54,152 nucleotides of DNA from JBLEFH01 sp047345645 (lineage in GTDB: Bacteria > Pseudomonadota > Alphaproteobacteria > Rhodobacterales > Rhodobacteraceae): NCBI GenBank assembly GCA_047345645.1, contig JBLEFH010000005.1. One strand, given 5' to 3'. The position numbers were made by a program, and so were the translations under genes. Of this stretch, positions 1 through 8,929 are shown one piece after another. Positions within the stretch are counted from its first letter, which is position 1. The number at the start of each line of letters is the position of its first letter. The notes beneath the pieces were generated by a model that was given only the letters and a program-made list of their open reading frames with translations, searched no databases and was not told where the DNA came from.

Positions 1-501
1 AATGTCGCAGGGGGCATCATTTTACATCAAAAAATAAGAATATGTCGGCGCGAACACCGCTATTCCCTTCAAATCGCAGGCTTGTTACTCTTCACATAAA
101 TAACATGAACATGTATTGGATATGAGGAATACGATGGAACGGCAAGCAATGTCGCAAGGAATCTCGCATCATGAGCGATCAGATATCCAGGAAAACGCAG
201 AACAACGCGCCACCGCCACCTTCCAACAAAATACCCGCCCAAAAACTTGGGCGGGTTAGTATGCCGCATCTCTTGTGCGACTCTGCATCGACGGGTTTCG
301 TCATCCTTGCACGGATGAGCTCTGTATGACGCTAAAGCCGGGTCCCGGCCCGTGGCGGCAGCGCGTATAACGCGAGCCGCCCTTTTCGTCTCCACCGCCC
401 AAAATCGGGCGATGGTCATTTGTTGTGTGCGAAAATGGACAGCTATTGTTCCAAAATGGTCAATTTATGCGTCCATTCACACCGAACTCGTCGCGCGCGG
501 A
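1..501. other. Non-coding region downstream of nrdJ
   Basis: No convincing gene is seen in these 501 bases. The longest minus-strand reading frame here (69-419) has an arginine- and alanine-rich, family-less translation and no good ribosome binding site, so I do not call it. The only clear structure is the hairpin at 233-256. The minus-strand stretch between nrdJ's stop and that hairpin contains further short inverted repeats and could be a long 3' UTR or a 3'-derived small RNA. Confidence 0.5.
233..256 (-). terminator. Probable Rho-independent terminator of nrdJ
   Basis: A perfect 10-bp stem (ACCCGCCCAA / TTGGGCGGGT) closes a 4-base loop. Read on the minus strand, it is followed by ATTTTGTT. 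It lies about 245 bases past the nrdJ stop codon and is the first terminator-like structure there, so the nrdJ transcript probably carries a long 3' UTR. Confidence 0.6.
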
Positions 502-3500
502 TCAGCTACAGCCGCTGGTCGCGCCGCATGTGTTGCACTTCATGCAGGTGCCGTTGCGCACCAGGGTGAAGTTGCCGCATTCGCCGCAGGGATCGCCCTC
601 ATAGCCCTGCATTTTCGCCTTGGCGCGCTCGTCCATCACCGCCGTGGCCGGGGCTTTGAGACCGGGCGCAGCGGCTTCGGCCATGCCGGTCGCTGCGGTC
701 GTCGGGGACGGGACCGTGGCGCCAAAGCCCGAGAGATCCTGCGGCAGGCGCTTACGCAGATAGCCGGTGGAGGAAATCTCGCGGATCATGTCGAGCGCGC
801 TGTTTTGCTGCTCGTCATCCTGCAATTTGCCTTCCGTCTCACCCGCGCCAAGCTCGGCAAAGGCCGCGCCTTGCGGTTTGACATGCGCCAGATCCGTACG
901 GTCGAGATAGCTCACCGCCAGTTCGCGGAAGATGTAATCGAGGATCGAGGTCGCGTTCTTGATGCTGTCATTGCCCTGCACCATCCCGGCCGGTTCGAAC
1001 CGGGTGAAGGTGAAGGCCTCGACGAACTCTTCAAGCGGCACGCCGTATTGCAGACCCACGGAGACAGCGATGGCGAAGTTGTTCATCATCGCGCGGAAAG
1101 CGGCGCCCTCTTTGTGCATGTCGATGAAGATCTCGCCGAGCGAGCCGTCATTATACTCGCCCGTCCGCAGATAGACCTTATGCCCGCCGACGATCGCTTT
1201 CTGGGTGTAGCCCTTGCGGCGCTCCGGCAGTTTCTCGCGGCCTTTGCGAATCTCGCGGATGACGATCTTCTCGGCCAGCGCTTCGGCGCGGGCGGTCGGC
1301 GTCGCTTCGAGCAGCTCTTCCGCCTCGTCCTCATCCTCGATCAGCGCGGAGGAGAGCGGCTGGCTCAGTTTCGAGCCGTCGCGGTAGAGCGCATTCGCCT
1401 TCACCCCGAGGGACCAGCTGAGCTCATAGGCCGCCTTACAGTCCTCGACGCTGGCGTCATTCGGCATGTTGATCGTCTTGGAGATCGCGCCCGAAATGAA
1501 GCTCTGCGCCGCCGCCATCATGGTGATGTGGCTCTCGACCGAGAGATAGCGCTTGCCGATCTTCCCGCAGGGATTGGCGCAATCGAACACCTTGTAATGC
1601 TCAGGCTTGAGGCCCGGCGCGCCTTCGAGGGTCATGGTCCCGCAGACATGGTTGTTCGCCTCTTCGATCTGCTGGCGGGTGAAACCCAGATGTTGCAGCA
1701 GGTTGAAGGACGGGTCGGTCAGCTTCTCGGCAGGAATGCCAAGGGTGCCGGTGCAGAACTCTTCGCCAAGGGTCCACTGGTTGAACACGAAGCGGATGTC
1801 GAAGGCCGTGTCGAGCTTGCTCTCGATCTTGTCGATCTCTTCGGGGCCGAAGCCTTGGGCCGCAAGGGTTGTGTGGTTGATGCCCGGCGCATTGCCCATG
1901 GTGCCGTGACCGACCGCATAGCCGATGATCTGCTCGATCTCGCTCTTGCCGTAACCGAGGTTCTCCAGCGCCTGCGGCACGGAGCGGTTGATGATTTTGA
2001 AATAGCCGCCACCGGCGAGTTTCTTGAACTTCACCAGCGCGAAGTCCGGCTCGATCCCGGTGGTGTCGCAATCCATGACAAGGCCGATGGTGCCGGTCGG
2101 CGCGATCACGGAGACCTGCGCATTGCGGTAGCCATGCTTTTCGCCAAGGGCGAGCGCGTCGTCCCACACCTTATGGGCGAGGTTGATCAGGCTGCCATCG
2201 GGGCAGTTGTCGTGATCGAGCGGCACCGGCGGCACGGCGAGCCCTTCATAGCCCGCCTCTTCGCCGAAAGCGGCGCGACGGTGGTTGCGCATGACGCGCA
2301 GCATGTGATCGGCGTTTTTCGCATAGCCGGGGAACGGCCCCTGCTCTTTCGCCATCTGCGCCGAGGTCTCGTAAGACGCGCCGGTCAGGATCGCCGTCAG
2401 CGCACCGCAGATCGCCCGGCCTTCGTCGCTGTCATAGCCATAGCCCATATTCATCAGAAGGCCGCCGATATTGGCGTAGCCGAGGCCGAGGGTGCGGAAC
2501 TTATAGCTCAGCTCGGCAATCTTCTGGCTCGGGAACTGCGCCATCAGCACGGAGATTTCCAGCGTCACCGTCCAGAGGCGGGTCGCGTGGATATAGGCTT
2601 CCGCGTCGAATTTGCGGTCCTTGTAGAATTGCAGAAGGTTCAGCGAGGCAAGGTTACAAGCCGTGTCGTCGAGGAACATATATTCCGAACACGGGTTGGA
2701 GCCGCGGATCTCGCCATCTTCGGGGCAGGTGTGCCAGCTGTTGATCGTGTCGTGGAACTGGATGCCCGGATCGGCGCAAGCCCATGCGGCGTGACCGATC
2801 TGGTCCCACAGCTCGCGCGCCTTGACGGTTTTCGAGACTTTGCCATCGGTGCGGCGGATCAGCTCCCAATCGGCATCATCCTTCACCGCTTGCAGGAAGC
2901 TGTCGGTCACGCGGACGGAGTTGTTCGAGTTCTGGCCCGACACGGTGCTGTAGGCCTCAGAGTCCCAATCGGTGTCATAGGTTGGGAACTCGATGGAGGT
3001 GTAGCCCTGATTGGCATATTGCAGCACGCGGTTGATATAGGTCTCCGGCACCTGATGGCGCTTGGCCGACCGGATCGCGTCTTTCAGCGCTGCGTTTTTC
3101 TTCGGATCAATCGCGTCCTCTGCCTTGCCGTCCCATTTGGCGACGGCGGCGAAGAGGCCGTTCAGTTCCTGCTCGTGGATCTTGGAGCCCGCGACGAGGG
3201 ACGCAACCTTCTGCTCCTCGCGCACCTTCCAGTTGATGAACTGCTCGATATCCGGGTGATCCATATCGCAGATCACCATTTTCGCGGCGCGGCGGGTCGT
3301 GCCGCCGGATTTGATCGCGCCCGCGGCCCGGTCGCCAATCTTCAGGAAGGACATCAGACCGGACGAACGCCCGCCACCGGCCAGCGGCTCATTGCCACCC
3401 CGGAGCGAGGAGAAGTTCGTGCCCGTGCCCGAGCCGTATTTAAACAAACGCGCCTCGCGGACCCAGAGATCCATGATCCCGCCTTCATTCACCAGATCGT

Positions 3501-4116
3501 CGGAGATCGACTGGATGAAGCAAGCATGGGGCTGCGGATGCTCATAGGCGGATTTGGAGCGGGTCAGCTTGCCGCTCTCGAAATCCACATAGAAATGCCC
3601 CTGCCCCGGCCCGTCGATGCCGTAAGCCCAGTGCAGACCCGTGTTGAACCATTGCGGGGAATTCGGCGCCGCCATCTGTTTGGCGAGCATGTAGCGCATT
3701 TCGTCGAAATAGGCGCGCGCATCGGCTTCCGTGGAGAAGTAACCGCCTTTCCAGCCCCAATAGGTCCAGGCCCCGGCCAGACGATCAAAGACATGGCGGG
3801 CGTCGGTCTCGCCACCGTAGCGCTGGTCTTCGGGAAGTTTCTTCAGCGCCGCCTCATCAGGCACCGAGCGCCAGAGAAACTCCGGCACACCTTTTTCCTC
3901 TACCTTCTTCAGCGCCCGCGCGACGCCCGCCTTGCGGAAATATTTTTGGGCCAGCACATCGGCGGCCACCTGGCTCCATGCGTTCGGAACCTCGAACTCT
4001 TTCAGAGCAAAAACGACGGAGCCGTCGGGGTTGCGAATCTCCGAGCTGGTCTTGCGGAATTCGATCTCGCTATAGGCATCGGCCTTCGCCTTGGTAAAAC
4101 GGCGTTCAATTTTCAT
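502..4116 (-). CDS. nrdJ: Vitamin B12-dependent (class II) ribonucleotide reductase
   Basis: This 1204-residue enzyme reduces ribonucleotides to deoxyribonucleotides using adenosylcobalamin to make the thiyl radical, so it works with or without oxygen. The large-subunit barrel is recognisable: SPQWFNTG near residue 155, HACFIQS near 197-203 (first redox cysteine), a glycine-rich GSGTGTNFSSLRGG near 230, and the active-site N-x-C-x-E signature NPCSE near residue 475. The C-terminus carries a CGECG...CMKCNTCG zinc-ribbon-like tail typical of the long alphaproteobacterial NrdJ. The ATG at 4116 follows a purine-rich GGGGGA. The gene stands alone. NrdR-box-like sites upstream suggest control by NrdR. 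Confidence 0.95.
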   Translation of the reverse strand: MKIERRFTKAKADAYSEIEFRKTSSEIRNPDGSVVFALKEFEVPNAWSQVAADVLAQKYFRKAGVARALKKVEEKGVPEFLWRSVPDEAALKKLPEDQRYGGETDARHVFDRLAGAWTYWGWKGGYFSTEADARAYFDEMRYMLAKQMAAPNSPQWFNTGLHWAYGIDGPGQGHFYVDFESGKLTRSKSAYEHPQPHACFIQSISDDLVNEGGIMDLWVREARLFKYGSGTGTNFSSLRGGNEPLAGGGRSSGLMSFLKIGDRAAGAIKSGGTTRRAAKMVICDMDHPDIEQFINWKVREEQKVASLVAGSKIHEQELNGLFAAVAKWDGKAEDAIDPKKNAALKDAIRSAKRHQVPETYINRVLQYANQGYTSIEFPTYDTDWDSEAYSTVSGQNSNNSVRVTDSFLQAVKDDADWELIRRTDGKVSKTVKARELWDQIGHAAWACADPGIQFHDTINSWHTCPEDGEIRGSNPCSEYMFLDDTACNLASLNLLQFYKDRKFDAEAYIHATRLWTVTLEISVLMAQFPSQKIAELSYKFRTLGLGYANIGGLLMNMGYGYDSDEGRAICGALTAILTGASYETSAQMAKEQGPFPGYAKNADHMLRVMRNHRRAAFGEEAGYEGLAVPPVPLDHDNCPDGSLINLAHKVWDDALALGEKHGYRNAQVSVIAPTGTIGLVMDCDTTGIEPDFALVKFKKLAGGGYFKIINRSVPQALENLGYGKSEIEQIIGYAVGHGTMGNAPGINHTTLAAQGFGPEEIDKIESKLDTAFDIRFVFNQWTLGEEFCTGTLGIPAEKLTDPSFNLLQHLGFTRQQIEEANNHVCGTMTLEGAPGLKPEHYKVFDCANPCGKIGKRYLSVESHITMMAAAQSFISGAISKTINMPNDASVEDCKAAYELSWSLGVKANALYRDGSKLSQPLSSALIEDEDEAEELLEATPTARAEALAEKIVIREIRKGREKLPERRKGYTQKAIVGGHKVYLRTGEYNDGSLGEIFIDMHKEGAAFRAMMNNFAIAVSVGLQYGVPLEEFVEAFTFTRFEPAGMVQGNDSIKNATSILDYIFRELAVSYLDRTDLAHVKPQGAAFAELGAGETEGKLQDDEQQNSALDMIREISSTGYLRKRLPQDLSGFGATVPSPTTAATGMAEAAAPGLKAPATAVMDERAKAKMQGYEGDPCGECGNFTLVRNGTCMKCNTCGATSGCS

Positions 4117-4164
4117 GGGTCCCCCGGTCCTTCATAAGACAGCCCTCCGGCCGCGCTCCTCGTT

Positions 4165-4193
4165 ACAAACAGGCGAGCGCCTCGCCCGCTTGT
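4165..4193 (-). promoter_or_regulatory. Long hairpin in the nrdJ leader
   Basis: A 13-bp stem with two G-U wobbles on the minus-strand RNA (4165-4177 pairing with 4181-4193) closes a 3-base loop about 50 bases before the nrdJ start codon. No U-run follows in the nrdJ direction, so it is not a standard terminator. It could affect mRNA stability or translation. No B12-box-like sequence was found beside it, so a cobalamin riboswitch is not supported. Confidence 0.4.
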
Positions 4194-4253
4194 CTTTGCC
4201 CTAAATCCTTGTCACTGCTCGCTTTTTAAGCTTTGTTGCTCTTTGCGCGTAAC

Positions 4254-4300
4254 CTACTACATATAGTGGTCGGTCGCAGTGTGGACACAATCTGGCGTAG
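4254..4300 (-). promoter_or_regulatory. Two NrdR-box-like sites upstream of nrdJ
   Basis: The first 16-mer (4254-4269) contains CTACATATAG, one base from the CTATATATAG core of the NrdR box. A second, weaker match begins with ACACAAT at 4285-4300. Their starts are 31 bp apart, about three helical turns, as is usual for paired NrdR boxes in front of ribonucleotide reductase genes. The pair lies about 140-185 bp upstream of the nrdJ start. The match and spacing are seen; binding is inferred. Confidence 0.5.
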
Positions 4301-4629
4301 CCAAACGCGTGTTGCAACAAATTTATTATACTTCGATGTTGTGATTTGGTCTTGAAAATTTGTTATCCCTGAGTCTCGCCCGGCAGGTGATCGGGGGTCA
4401 GGTTTCACCCGTTAACTCTATCACCCTTGAAGGCTTGAGCAAAAGCGCAATGATGCAGGTGCGAAAGATTCGAATTTACCGCTTCTTAACCCGCGATGCG
4501 ACTTCACGACACAGCTTGGCGAGGATGTGCGGAAACCGGCATGGCCGCAGCATCGCGGCCCGATTCCTGTTGCTAGGGCGTTATATTATCCAGTAACTTT
4601 TCATGAATATTTGTCAGAGGGAGTGTGTG

Positions 4630-4863
4630 ATGATTGGAAAATGTTCGGCGCTGGTGGCGCTTGGTCTGGTGCTGGCGGCGTGCTCGAGCCCCGAAGCCTA
4701 TGAGACGGAGCCGGTTGTGGTGAACACCGCCGCAGGCCCCGTGACCTGCCAGCTTTACACCCGCACGCTCCACAGTTGGGACCGCTCCATCGACCGCCCT
4801 GAGTCGATGGATGTGGACACCGCCGATGCGATCTGCCGCAAGGAAGGCCGCGAGCGCGGGTAA
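4630..4863 (+). CDS. Small secreted lipoprotein of unknown function
   Basis: A 77-residue protein starting MIGKCSALV has a short hydrophobic stretch ending in the lipobox LAAC at about residues 15-18, so it should be lipidated and membrane-anchored. The mature part is about 60 residues with two further cysteines (in VTCQLYTR and ADAICRKEG), which might form a disulfide. I chose the ATG at 4630 over the upstream ATG at 4603 because it follows an AGAGGGAG ribosome binding site and puts the signal peptide at the N-terminus. It resembles small lipoproteins widespread in Rhodobacterales, but I assign no function. Confidence 0.7.
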   Translation: MIGKCSALVALGLVLAACSSPEAYETEPVVVNTAAGPVTCQLYTRTLHSWDRSIDRPESMDVDTADAICRKEGRERG

Positions 4864-4880
4864 GTCCTGATGTCATCGTG

Positions 4881-4910
4881 AAAGCCGCCGGTTCTCCCGG
4901 CGGCTTTTTC
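4881..4910 (+). terminator. Rho-independent terminator after the lipoprotein gene
   Basis: The stem AAAGCCGCCGG / CCGGCGGCTTT closes a small TTCT-type loop and is followed by more T residues. It ends just before the stop codon of the convergent TRAP permease gene and may also weakly end that operon. Confidence 0.8.
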
Positions 4911-4917
4911 ATGCGCG

Positions 4918-6927
4918 TCAGGCCGGTGCCGCATTCTGCGCGCTGGTCCGGTTCAGCAAGATCAGCGCGATCAACACCACCGCGCCCGCCGCCTCGACCG
5001 GGAAGCTCGGCCAGAAGATCGCAACGATGGCGGGCAGCATCGCAAGGCGCTGCCAAACCGGGATCCGCGCGAAGAGGAAGCCTTCGAGACAGGCCGCGAA
5101 ACTTGCCAGCGCCAGAATGGCAATGGCGCCGTTCCAGATCACGATATGCAGCGGCCCGCCGGCGATGATCGGCTCGTTATAGACCATGAAAAGCGGGATG
5201 AGATAGAGACCCTTGGCGTATTTCCACGCCTGCACGCTCGTCTCCATGGGCTTCGCGCCCGCCACCGCCGCCCCGGCAAATCCGGCGAGCGCCACGGGCG
5301 GGGTCACATTGCTGTCCTGCGAATACCAGAAGACGACGAGATGGGAGATCAGCAGCGGGATGCCGAACTCTTCCGTCAGCGCTGGGCCGACGAGGATGAT
5401 GAGCACGATATAGGCCGCTGTGACCGGGAGGCCGAGGCCAAGCACAAGACTCGCGATCATCACGAGGATCAGCGCCATCAGCAGGTTGCCGCCGGAGAAG
5501 GCCAGCATCATCGCGGAGAATTTGAGGCCAAGCCCGGTTAGGCCCACCACGCCAACGATGATGCCCGCGACCGCACAGGCCATGGAGACCGCGACGGCAT
5601 TGCGCGCACCAAGCTCCAGCGCGGCGAGCATCTGCCCGAGCCCCCGGCGGCACATGGCGATAAAGCCCGAGCTGCCGGAGCCGGAGCGCATCCAATCCCA
5701 CAGCCCGCGCAGCGCCGCGACCACGACGACCAGCACGATCGCGTAGAACCCGACCCGCATGGGCGAGTAGCCCGCGACCAGCAGCCAGACCAGCGCCACC
5801 AATGGCAGCACGAAATGCCAGCCCTCGCGCATGACCTCGCGGACCTTGGGCAGCTCGTCCCCGGTCATGCCGGTCATGCCCTGTTTGACGGCGGCGATAT
5901 GGACGAGCAGATAGACGACGCCGAAATAGAGGATCGCCGGGAAAATCGAGACCATGACGATGTCGATATAGGGCATCCGGGTGAACTCGCTCATCAGGAA
6001 CGCGCCCGCGCCCATGAGCGGCGGCATGATCTGCCCGCCCGTGGAGGCGGCGGCCTCAATGCCGCCCGCCTGCGCCGGACGGTAACCGAGTTTCTTCATC
6101 AGCGGGATAGTGAAGGCCCCGGTGGTCACCACATTGGCGATGGCCGAGCCAGAGATCGACCCCATCCCGGCACTCGCGATCACCGCCGCTTTCGCCGGGC
6201 CGCCGCGTTGGCGACCCGTCGCGGCATAGGCCAGATCAATGAAGAACTTGCCCGCGCCGGTCACTTCAAGAAACGCGCCGAAGAGGACGAAAATAAAGAT
6301 ATAAGTTGCCGCAACGCCAAGGGCGAGACCGTAGATCCCTTCCGCCCCGAGGGTCATCTGGCTCGCCAGCCGGTCCATATCATAGCCGCGGTGATTGAGG
6401 ATGCCGGGCATATAATCGGCGAGGAACGGCAGGCTCCCGCGTGAGCCGGAGAAGGCGTAGACAATAAAGAACACCCCGATCAGCGTCATCCCGAGGCCAA
6501 CGGCACGGCGGGCGGCTTCCAGCACGATCAGCGTGGTGATGATGCCGACATTGATGTCGATCTGGCGCGGGATGATCTGGTTGGCGATGGTGTCGATATT
6601 CATCGGCAGCCACGCCCCCACAAGGATCGCGCCGAGGATCAGCGGCCCGTCGATCAGCCAGCCGATGAGCCCGCGCGGTTTGCCCCGCCCGGTGACGGGG
6701 TAGATCAGAAAACAGAGCGCAAGGATAAAACCGAGATGGATCGGGCGCTGATAGAACAGCCCCAGCGGTTTGATCCCGGCGGCGTAAAGCTGGAAGAACG
6801 ACAGCGCGATGGCGACGCCGGAAATCAGCAGCAGGATCGCTTTCGGCTGCGCCGGATCGGGCGCGCCGGGACTGGTCAGCTCGGTCTGATCCGGCAGGTC
6901 GGTCTGGAGGGCGTCGTCTTGGGTCAT
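4918..6927 (-). CDS. TRAP transporter fused permease (DctQ-DctM, 4TM/12TM type)
   Basis: This 669-residue integral membrane protein fuses the small (DctQ-like) and large (DctM-like) subunits of a TAXI-type TRAP transporter. The hydrophobic segments at roughly residues 28-110 form the small-subunit part. The rest contains the DctM-like features GMGSISGSAIANVVTTGAFTIP and MPPLMGAGAFLM and a second repeat after a linker near residue 400. The fusion is normal for this subfamily, not an assembly error. It drives ion-coupled uptake of an organic acid or amino-acid-like ligand delivered by the binding protein at 7391-8353. The start is 1 bp past the end of the DUF1850 gene, so translation is probably coupled. 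Confidence 0.9.
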   Translation of the reverse strand: MTQDDALQTDLPDQTELTSPGAPDPAQPKAILLLISGVAIALSFFQLYAAGIKPLGLFYQRPIHLGFILALCFLIYPVTGRGKPRGLIGWLIDGPLILGAILVGAWLPMNIDTIANQIIPRQIDINVGIITTLIVLEAARRAVGLGMTLIGVFFIVYAFSGSRGSLPFLADYMPGILNHRGYDMDRLASQMTLGAEGIYGLALGVAATYIFIFVLFGAFLEVTGAGKFFIDLAYAATGRQRGGPAKAAVIASAGMGSISGSAIANVVTTGAFTIPLMKKLGYRPAQAGGIEAAASTGGQIMPPLMGAGAFLMSEFTRMPYIDIVMVSIFPAILYFGVVYLLVHIAAVKQGMTGMTGDELPKVREVMREGWHFVLPLVALVWLLVAGYSPMRVGFYAIVLVVVVAALRGLWDWMRSGSGSSGFIAMCRRGLGQMLAALELGARNAVAVSMACAVAGIIVGVVGLTGLGLKFSAMMLAFSGGNLLMALILVMIASLVLGLGLPVTAAYIVLIILVGPALTEEFGIPLLISHLVVFWYSQDSNVTPPVALAGFAGAAVAGAKPMETSVQAWKYAKGLYLIPLFMVYNEPIIAGGPLHIVIWNGAIAILALASFAACLEGFLFARIPVWQRLAMLPAIVAIFWPSFPVEAAGAVVLIALILLNRTSAQNAAPA

Positions 6928-6928
6928 G

Positions 6929-7387
6929 TCAGTCTGTCTCCAGCGCGAGGGTCACGGGGCGATGCTCAGAGGCCGCCGTGAGGGAAAGGGTCACACCCTC
7001 CGCGGCGATCCGGTGATCGACGGCGGGGCGTCCGGGCCGCAGCACATAGGCGTTGCCGGGCACAGGCTCGTCGATCTCTTCGATCCAGTAGCCGCCCTGC
7101 CCGTCCGAGACCTGCCGCCCGCGCCCCGGAATATGATCGAGCCCGGCGGCGAAATCCGGCAGACGCGCGCGGGTCAGCACCATGGCACCGCCTTGGTTTT
7201 CATAGCAATCCTCCACCTCGAAACCCTGCACGGAATGGCGCCAGAGGATGCACCAGCCCGCGCCTTCGGGCATGTCGATCGCGGCGAGCCGCTGCCCGTC
7301 ATCGAGCGTCACGGTCAGCGCATCGGCGGCCACCGAAGATGCAAAAAGGAGGGCGAGCGCGCCGCCCCCCAGAACGCTGCGCATCAA
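6929..7387 (-). CDS. DUF1850 protein associated with TAXI-TRAP transporter
   Basis: This is a 152-residue protein with an N-terminal signal peptide (MMRSVLGGGALALLFASSVAADA, cleavage near residue 22) and a small all-beta body. DUF1850 genes commonly sit between the TAXI binding protein and the fused TRAP permease, exactly as here. The likely place of action is the periplasm, as an accessory to the transporter, but its biochemical role is not established. It begins 3 bp after the binding-protein stop and ends 1 bp before the permease start. Confidence 0.8.
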   Translation of the reverse strand: MMRSVLGGGALALLFASSVAADALTVTLDDGQRLAAIDMPEGAGWCILWRHSVQGFEVEDCYENQGGAMVLTRARLPDFAAGLDHIPGRGRQVSDGQGGYWIEEIDEPVPGNAYVLRPGRPAVDHRIAAEGVTLSLTAASEHRPVTLALETD

Positions 7388-7390
7388 CGC

Positions 7391-8353
7391 TTACTCGCGC
7401 AGATCATCGGGGATCTCGGCCCCGGCTTCCTCGAAATAGCGGATCGCACCGGGATGGAGCGGCACCGGGGTCGCGCTCATGGTGAACTCGACCGTGGTTT
7501 CATTCGCCGCCGGGTGGACCGCCTGCATATCCGCCACATTGTCGAACATCGCCTTGGTCACATTATAGGCGACCTCTTCGGGCATTTCGGAGGAGACGGC
7601 GAGAACATTCGGGATCCCGATGGTCTGCACATCCTCGGCGATGCCTTCATAGGTGCCGGACGCAATGGTGGTTTCCGCGTAAATCCCGTTCGCCTCAATG
7701 GCGTTGGCCCGCTCCTCATCGGTGAGCGAGAGCATCTTCACGTCATTGGTGGTCGCAAGGTTCATGATCGACGAAGTCGGCGCGCCGACGGACCAGAAGC
7801 CCGCGTCGATATCACCATTGGCGAGCGCGTCGGCGGTTTCGTTGAAGTTGAGGCGCTGCACTTCGAAATCATCATAAGTGACGCCATTGGCCTCCAGCAC
7901 GGTCTGCACATTGACCTCGGTGCCCGAGCCCGGTGCGCCGACGGAGACGCGCTTGCCCGCGAGATCGGCGAGCGAGGCGATATCGCTATCGGCTGGCACG
8001 ACCAGTTGCAGGTTGTTCGCGTAAACCGACGCAATCGCGCGGATCATCGGCAGTTGCTGGCCCTCGAACGGTCCGCTGCCCGCAAAGCTCGCCTCCACCG
8101 TATCGGCGAGACCGAAGGCGATATCCGCATCGCCGGTCGCAATCAGGCCCATATTCTCGACCGACGCACCCGTGACTTCCGCCGTGGCTTGATAGCCCTC
8201 GACATTGTTGTTGATGACCTCGGCAATCGCGCCGCCCATCGGGTAATAGACGCCGCCCGTGCCGCCCGTCGCGATGGACAGCTGCTCTTGCGCAAAAGCG
8301 GGGGCGCCAACCGCAACGAGACCGGTGGCGACAATCATTTTCATCAGTTTCAT
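7391..8353 (-). CDS. TAXI-family TRAP transporter solute-binding protein
   Basis: The 320-residue periplasmic binding protein has a signal peptide cleaved after APAFA (about residue 21) followed by the TAXI hallmark IATGGTGGVYYPMGG. It captures the ligand and hands it to the fused permease encoded downstream. TAXI proteins bind glutamate, 2-oxoglutarate or related ligands in characterised cases; the ligand here cannot be read from sequence. It is the first gene of a three-gene minus-strand operon with DUF1850 and the permease. Its ATG follows a GGAGG-type ribosome binding site. Confidence 0.9.
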   Translation of the reverse strand: MKLMKMIVATGLVAVGAPAFAQEQLSIATGGTGGVYYPMGGAIAEVINNNVEGYQATAEVTGASVENMGLIATGDADIAFGLADTVEASFAGSGPFEGQQLPMIRAIASVYANNLQLVVPADSDIASLADLAGKRVSVGAPGSGTEVNVQTVLEANGVTYDDFEVQRLNFNETADALANGDIDAGFWSVGAPTSSIMNLATTNDVKMLSLTDEERANAIEANGIYAETTIASGTYEGIAEDVQTIGIPNVLAVSSEMPEEVAYNVTKAMFDNVADMQAVHPAANETTVEFTMSATPVPLHPGAIRYFEEAGAEIPDDLRE

Positions 8354-8575
8354 ACATTCCTCCCAGAATCTTATGACCCGAGCCTAGCGGATCATTCGGC
8401 AAAAACAATGCCCGCATTTTGGGCGCTTAGCGCCGCGCGGCCCGGAGCGCCGCCACGCCGCTCTGCGCCCGGCGAATAGCGGTTATGCGCAAATACCCCT
8501 AGGCCAGGTGGACCCCGCCGACTATCTGACAAAGCGTTAGGGAGGAAACCCAGTAACTGGATCAACGAGGTTTCC

Positions 8576-8797
8576 ATGTCGTATCAAAGCACTATCGTCT
8601 CGCTCGACGAGACCATCACCAAGGCCGTCGATGCCTTCGCCGCCGATAAAGGCTTCGGCTTCAACGCTTACGCGCTCAAAATGGAGCGGATCGGGGAGCT
8701 GCGCCGCCTGTTCAGCAAGACCGACGCCCAACTGGCCGAGCTGTCCCTGACCCGCGACGCGATCACCGGTCACGTCTTTTCGGACATCGCCGCGTAA
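8576..8797 (+). CDS. DUF1127-like small protein
   Basis: A 73-residue protein with a polar N-terminal half and a C-terminal segment (about residues 38-73, LKMERIGELRRLFSKTDAQL then a short LTRDAI helix) resembling the DUF1127/YjiS helical motif. Small DUF1127 proteins in Rhodobacterales are often stress-induced and RNA-associated; this role is family knowledge, not seen here. It is a single-gene unit with a GAGG ribosome binding site about 6 bases before the ATG and its own terminator. Confidence 0.7.
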   Translation: MSYQSTIVSLDETITKAVDAFAADKGFGFNAYALKMERIGELRRLFSKTDAQLAELSLTRDAITGHVFSDIAA

Positions 8798-8822
8798 CAT
8801 CGCCCCCACCCGGATTTTTTGA

Positions 8823-8850
8823 ACGCCCCCAAGCCTCGGGGGCGTTTTTG
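8823..8850 (+). terminator. Rho-independent terminator after the DUF1127-like gene
   Basis: The stem ACGCCCCC / GGGGGCGT closes an AAGCCTC-type loop and is followed by TTTT. It separates the small stress-type gene from the catabolic locus that starts at 8930. Confidence 0.85.
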
Positions 8851-8883
8851 CGTTTGGCGGTTAGAAACCCTCTTGACCTGTGA

Positions 8884-8899
8884 ATTGGAACGTTCCAAT
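8884..8899 (+). promoter_or_regulatory. LacI-type operator O1 in front of the first catabolic unit
   Basis: ATTGGAACGTTCCAAT is a perfect 16-bp palindrome with the central CG typical of LacI-family operators. It lies 31 bp before the Gfo/Idh start codon, directly downstream of a good -35-like TTGACC (8873-8878), so a bound repressor would cover the promoter. The same core occurs at 18195-18206 before the second unit, which encodes a LacI-family regulator. Confidence 0.8.
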
Positions 8900-8929
8900 C
8901 TCTCATTAACGAACATAAGGGAGGATTCG

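Larger units (their letters stand above)
4117..4629. other. Divergent intergenic region nrdJ / lipoprotein
   Basis: These 513 bases separate the divergent nrdJ and small lipoprotein genes. The nrdJ side holds the leader hairpin and NrdR-box-like sites. The rest (about 4300-4600) is less G+C-rich than its surroundings, as expected for a promoter region, and must contain the lipoprotein promoter. I see no tRNA, no convincing ORF and no repeat there. Confidence 0.5.

Noticed and set aside
69..419. A 116-codon minus-strand frame downstream of nrdJ
   Set aside because: There is no ribosome binding site, a terminator hairpin lies inside it, and the translation looks like read-through of non-coding sequence.
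352..4137. A 1261-codon open frame on the plus strand
   Set aside because: It lies opposite nrdJ, whose translation is clearly conserved. The frame is a by-product of high G+C codon use; its product is arginine- and histidine-rich with no family pattern. Similar long antisense frames opposite the TRAP, GMC, glycogen and phosphorylase genes were rejected for the same reason.
4117..4253. Possible cobalamin riboswitch before nrdJ
   Set aside because: No GCCACTG-type B12 box was found on the minus strand, and the leader is short with one simple hairpin only.
4918..6927. Apparent fusion or frameshift joining two TRAP permease genes
   Set aside because: Fused small and large subunits are the normal form of the TAXI-associated 4TM/12TM TRAP permeases.
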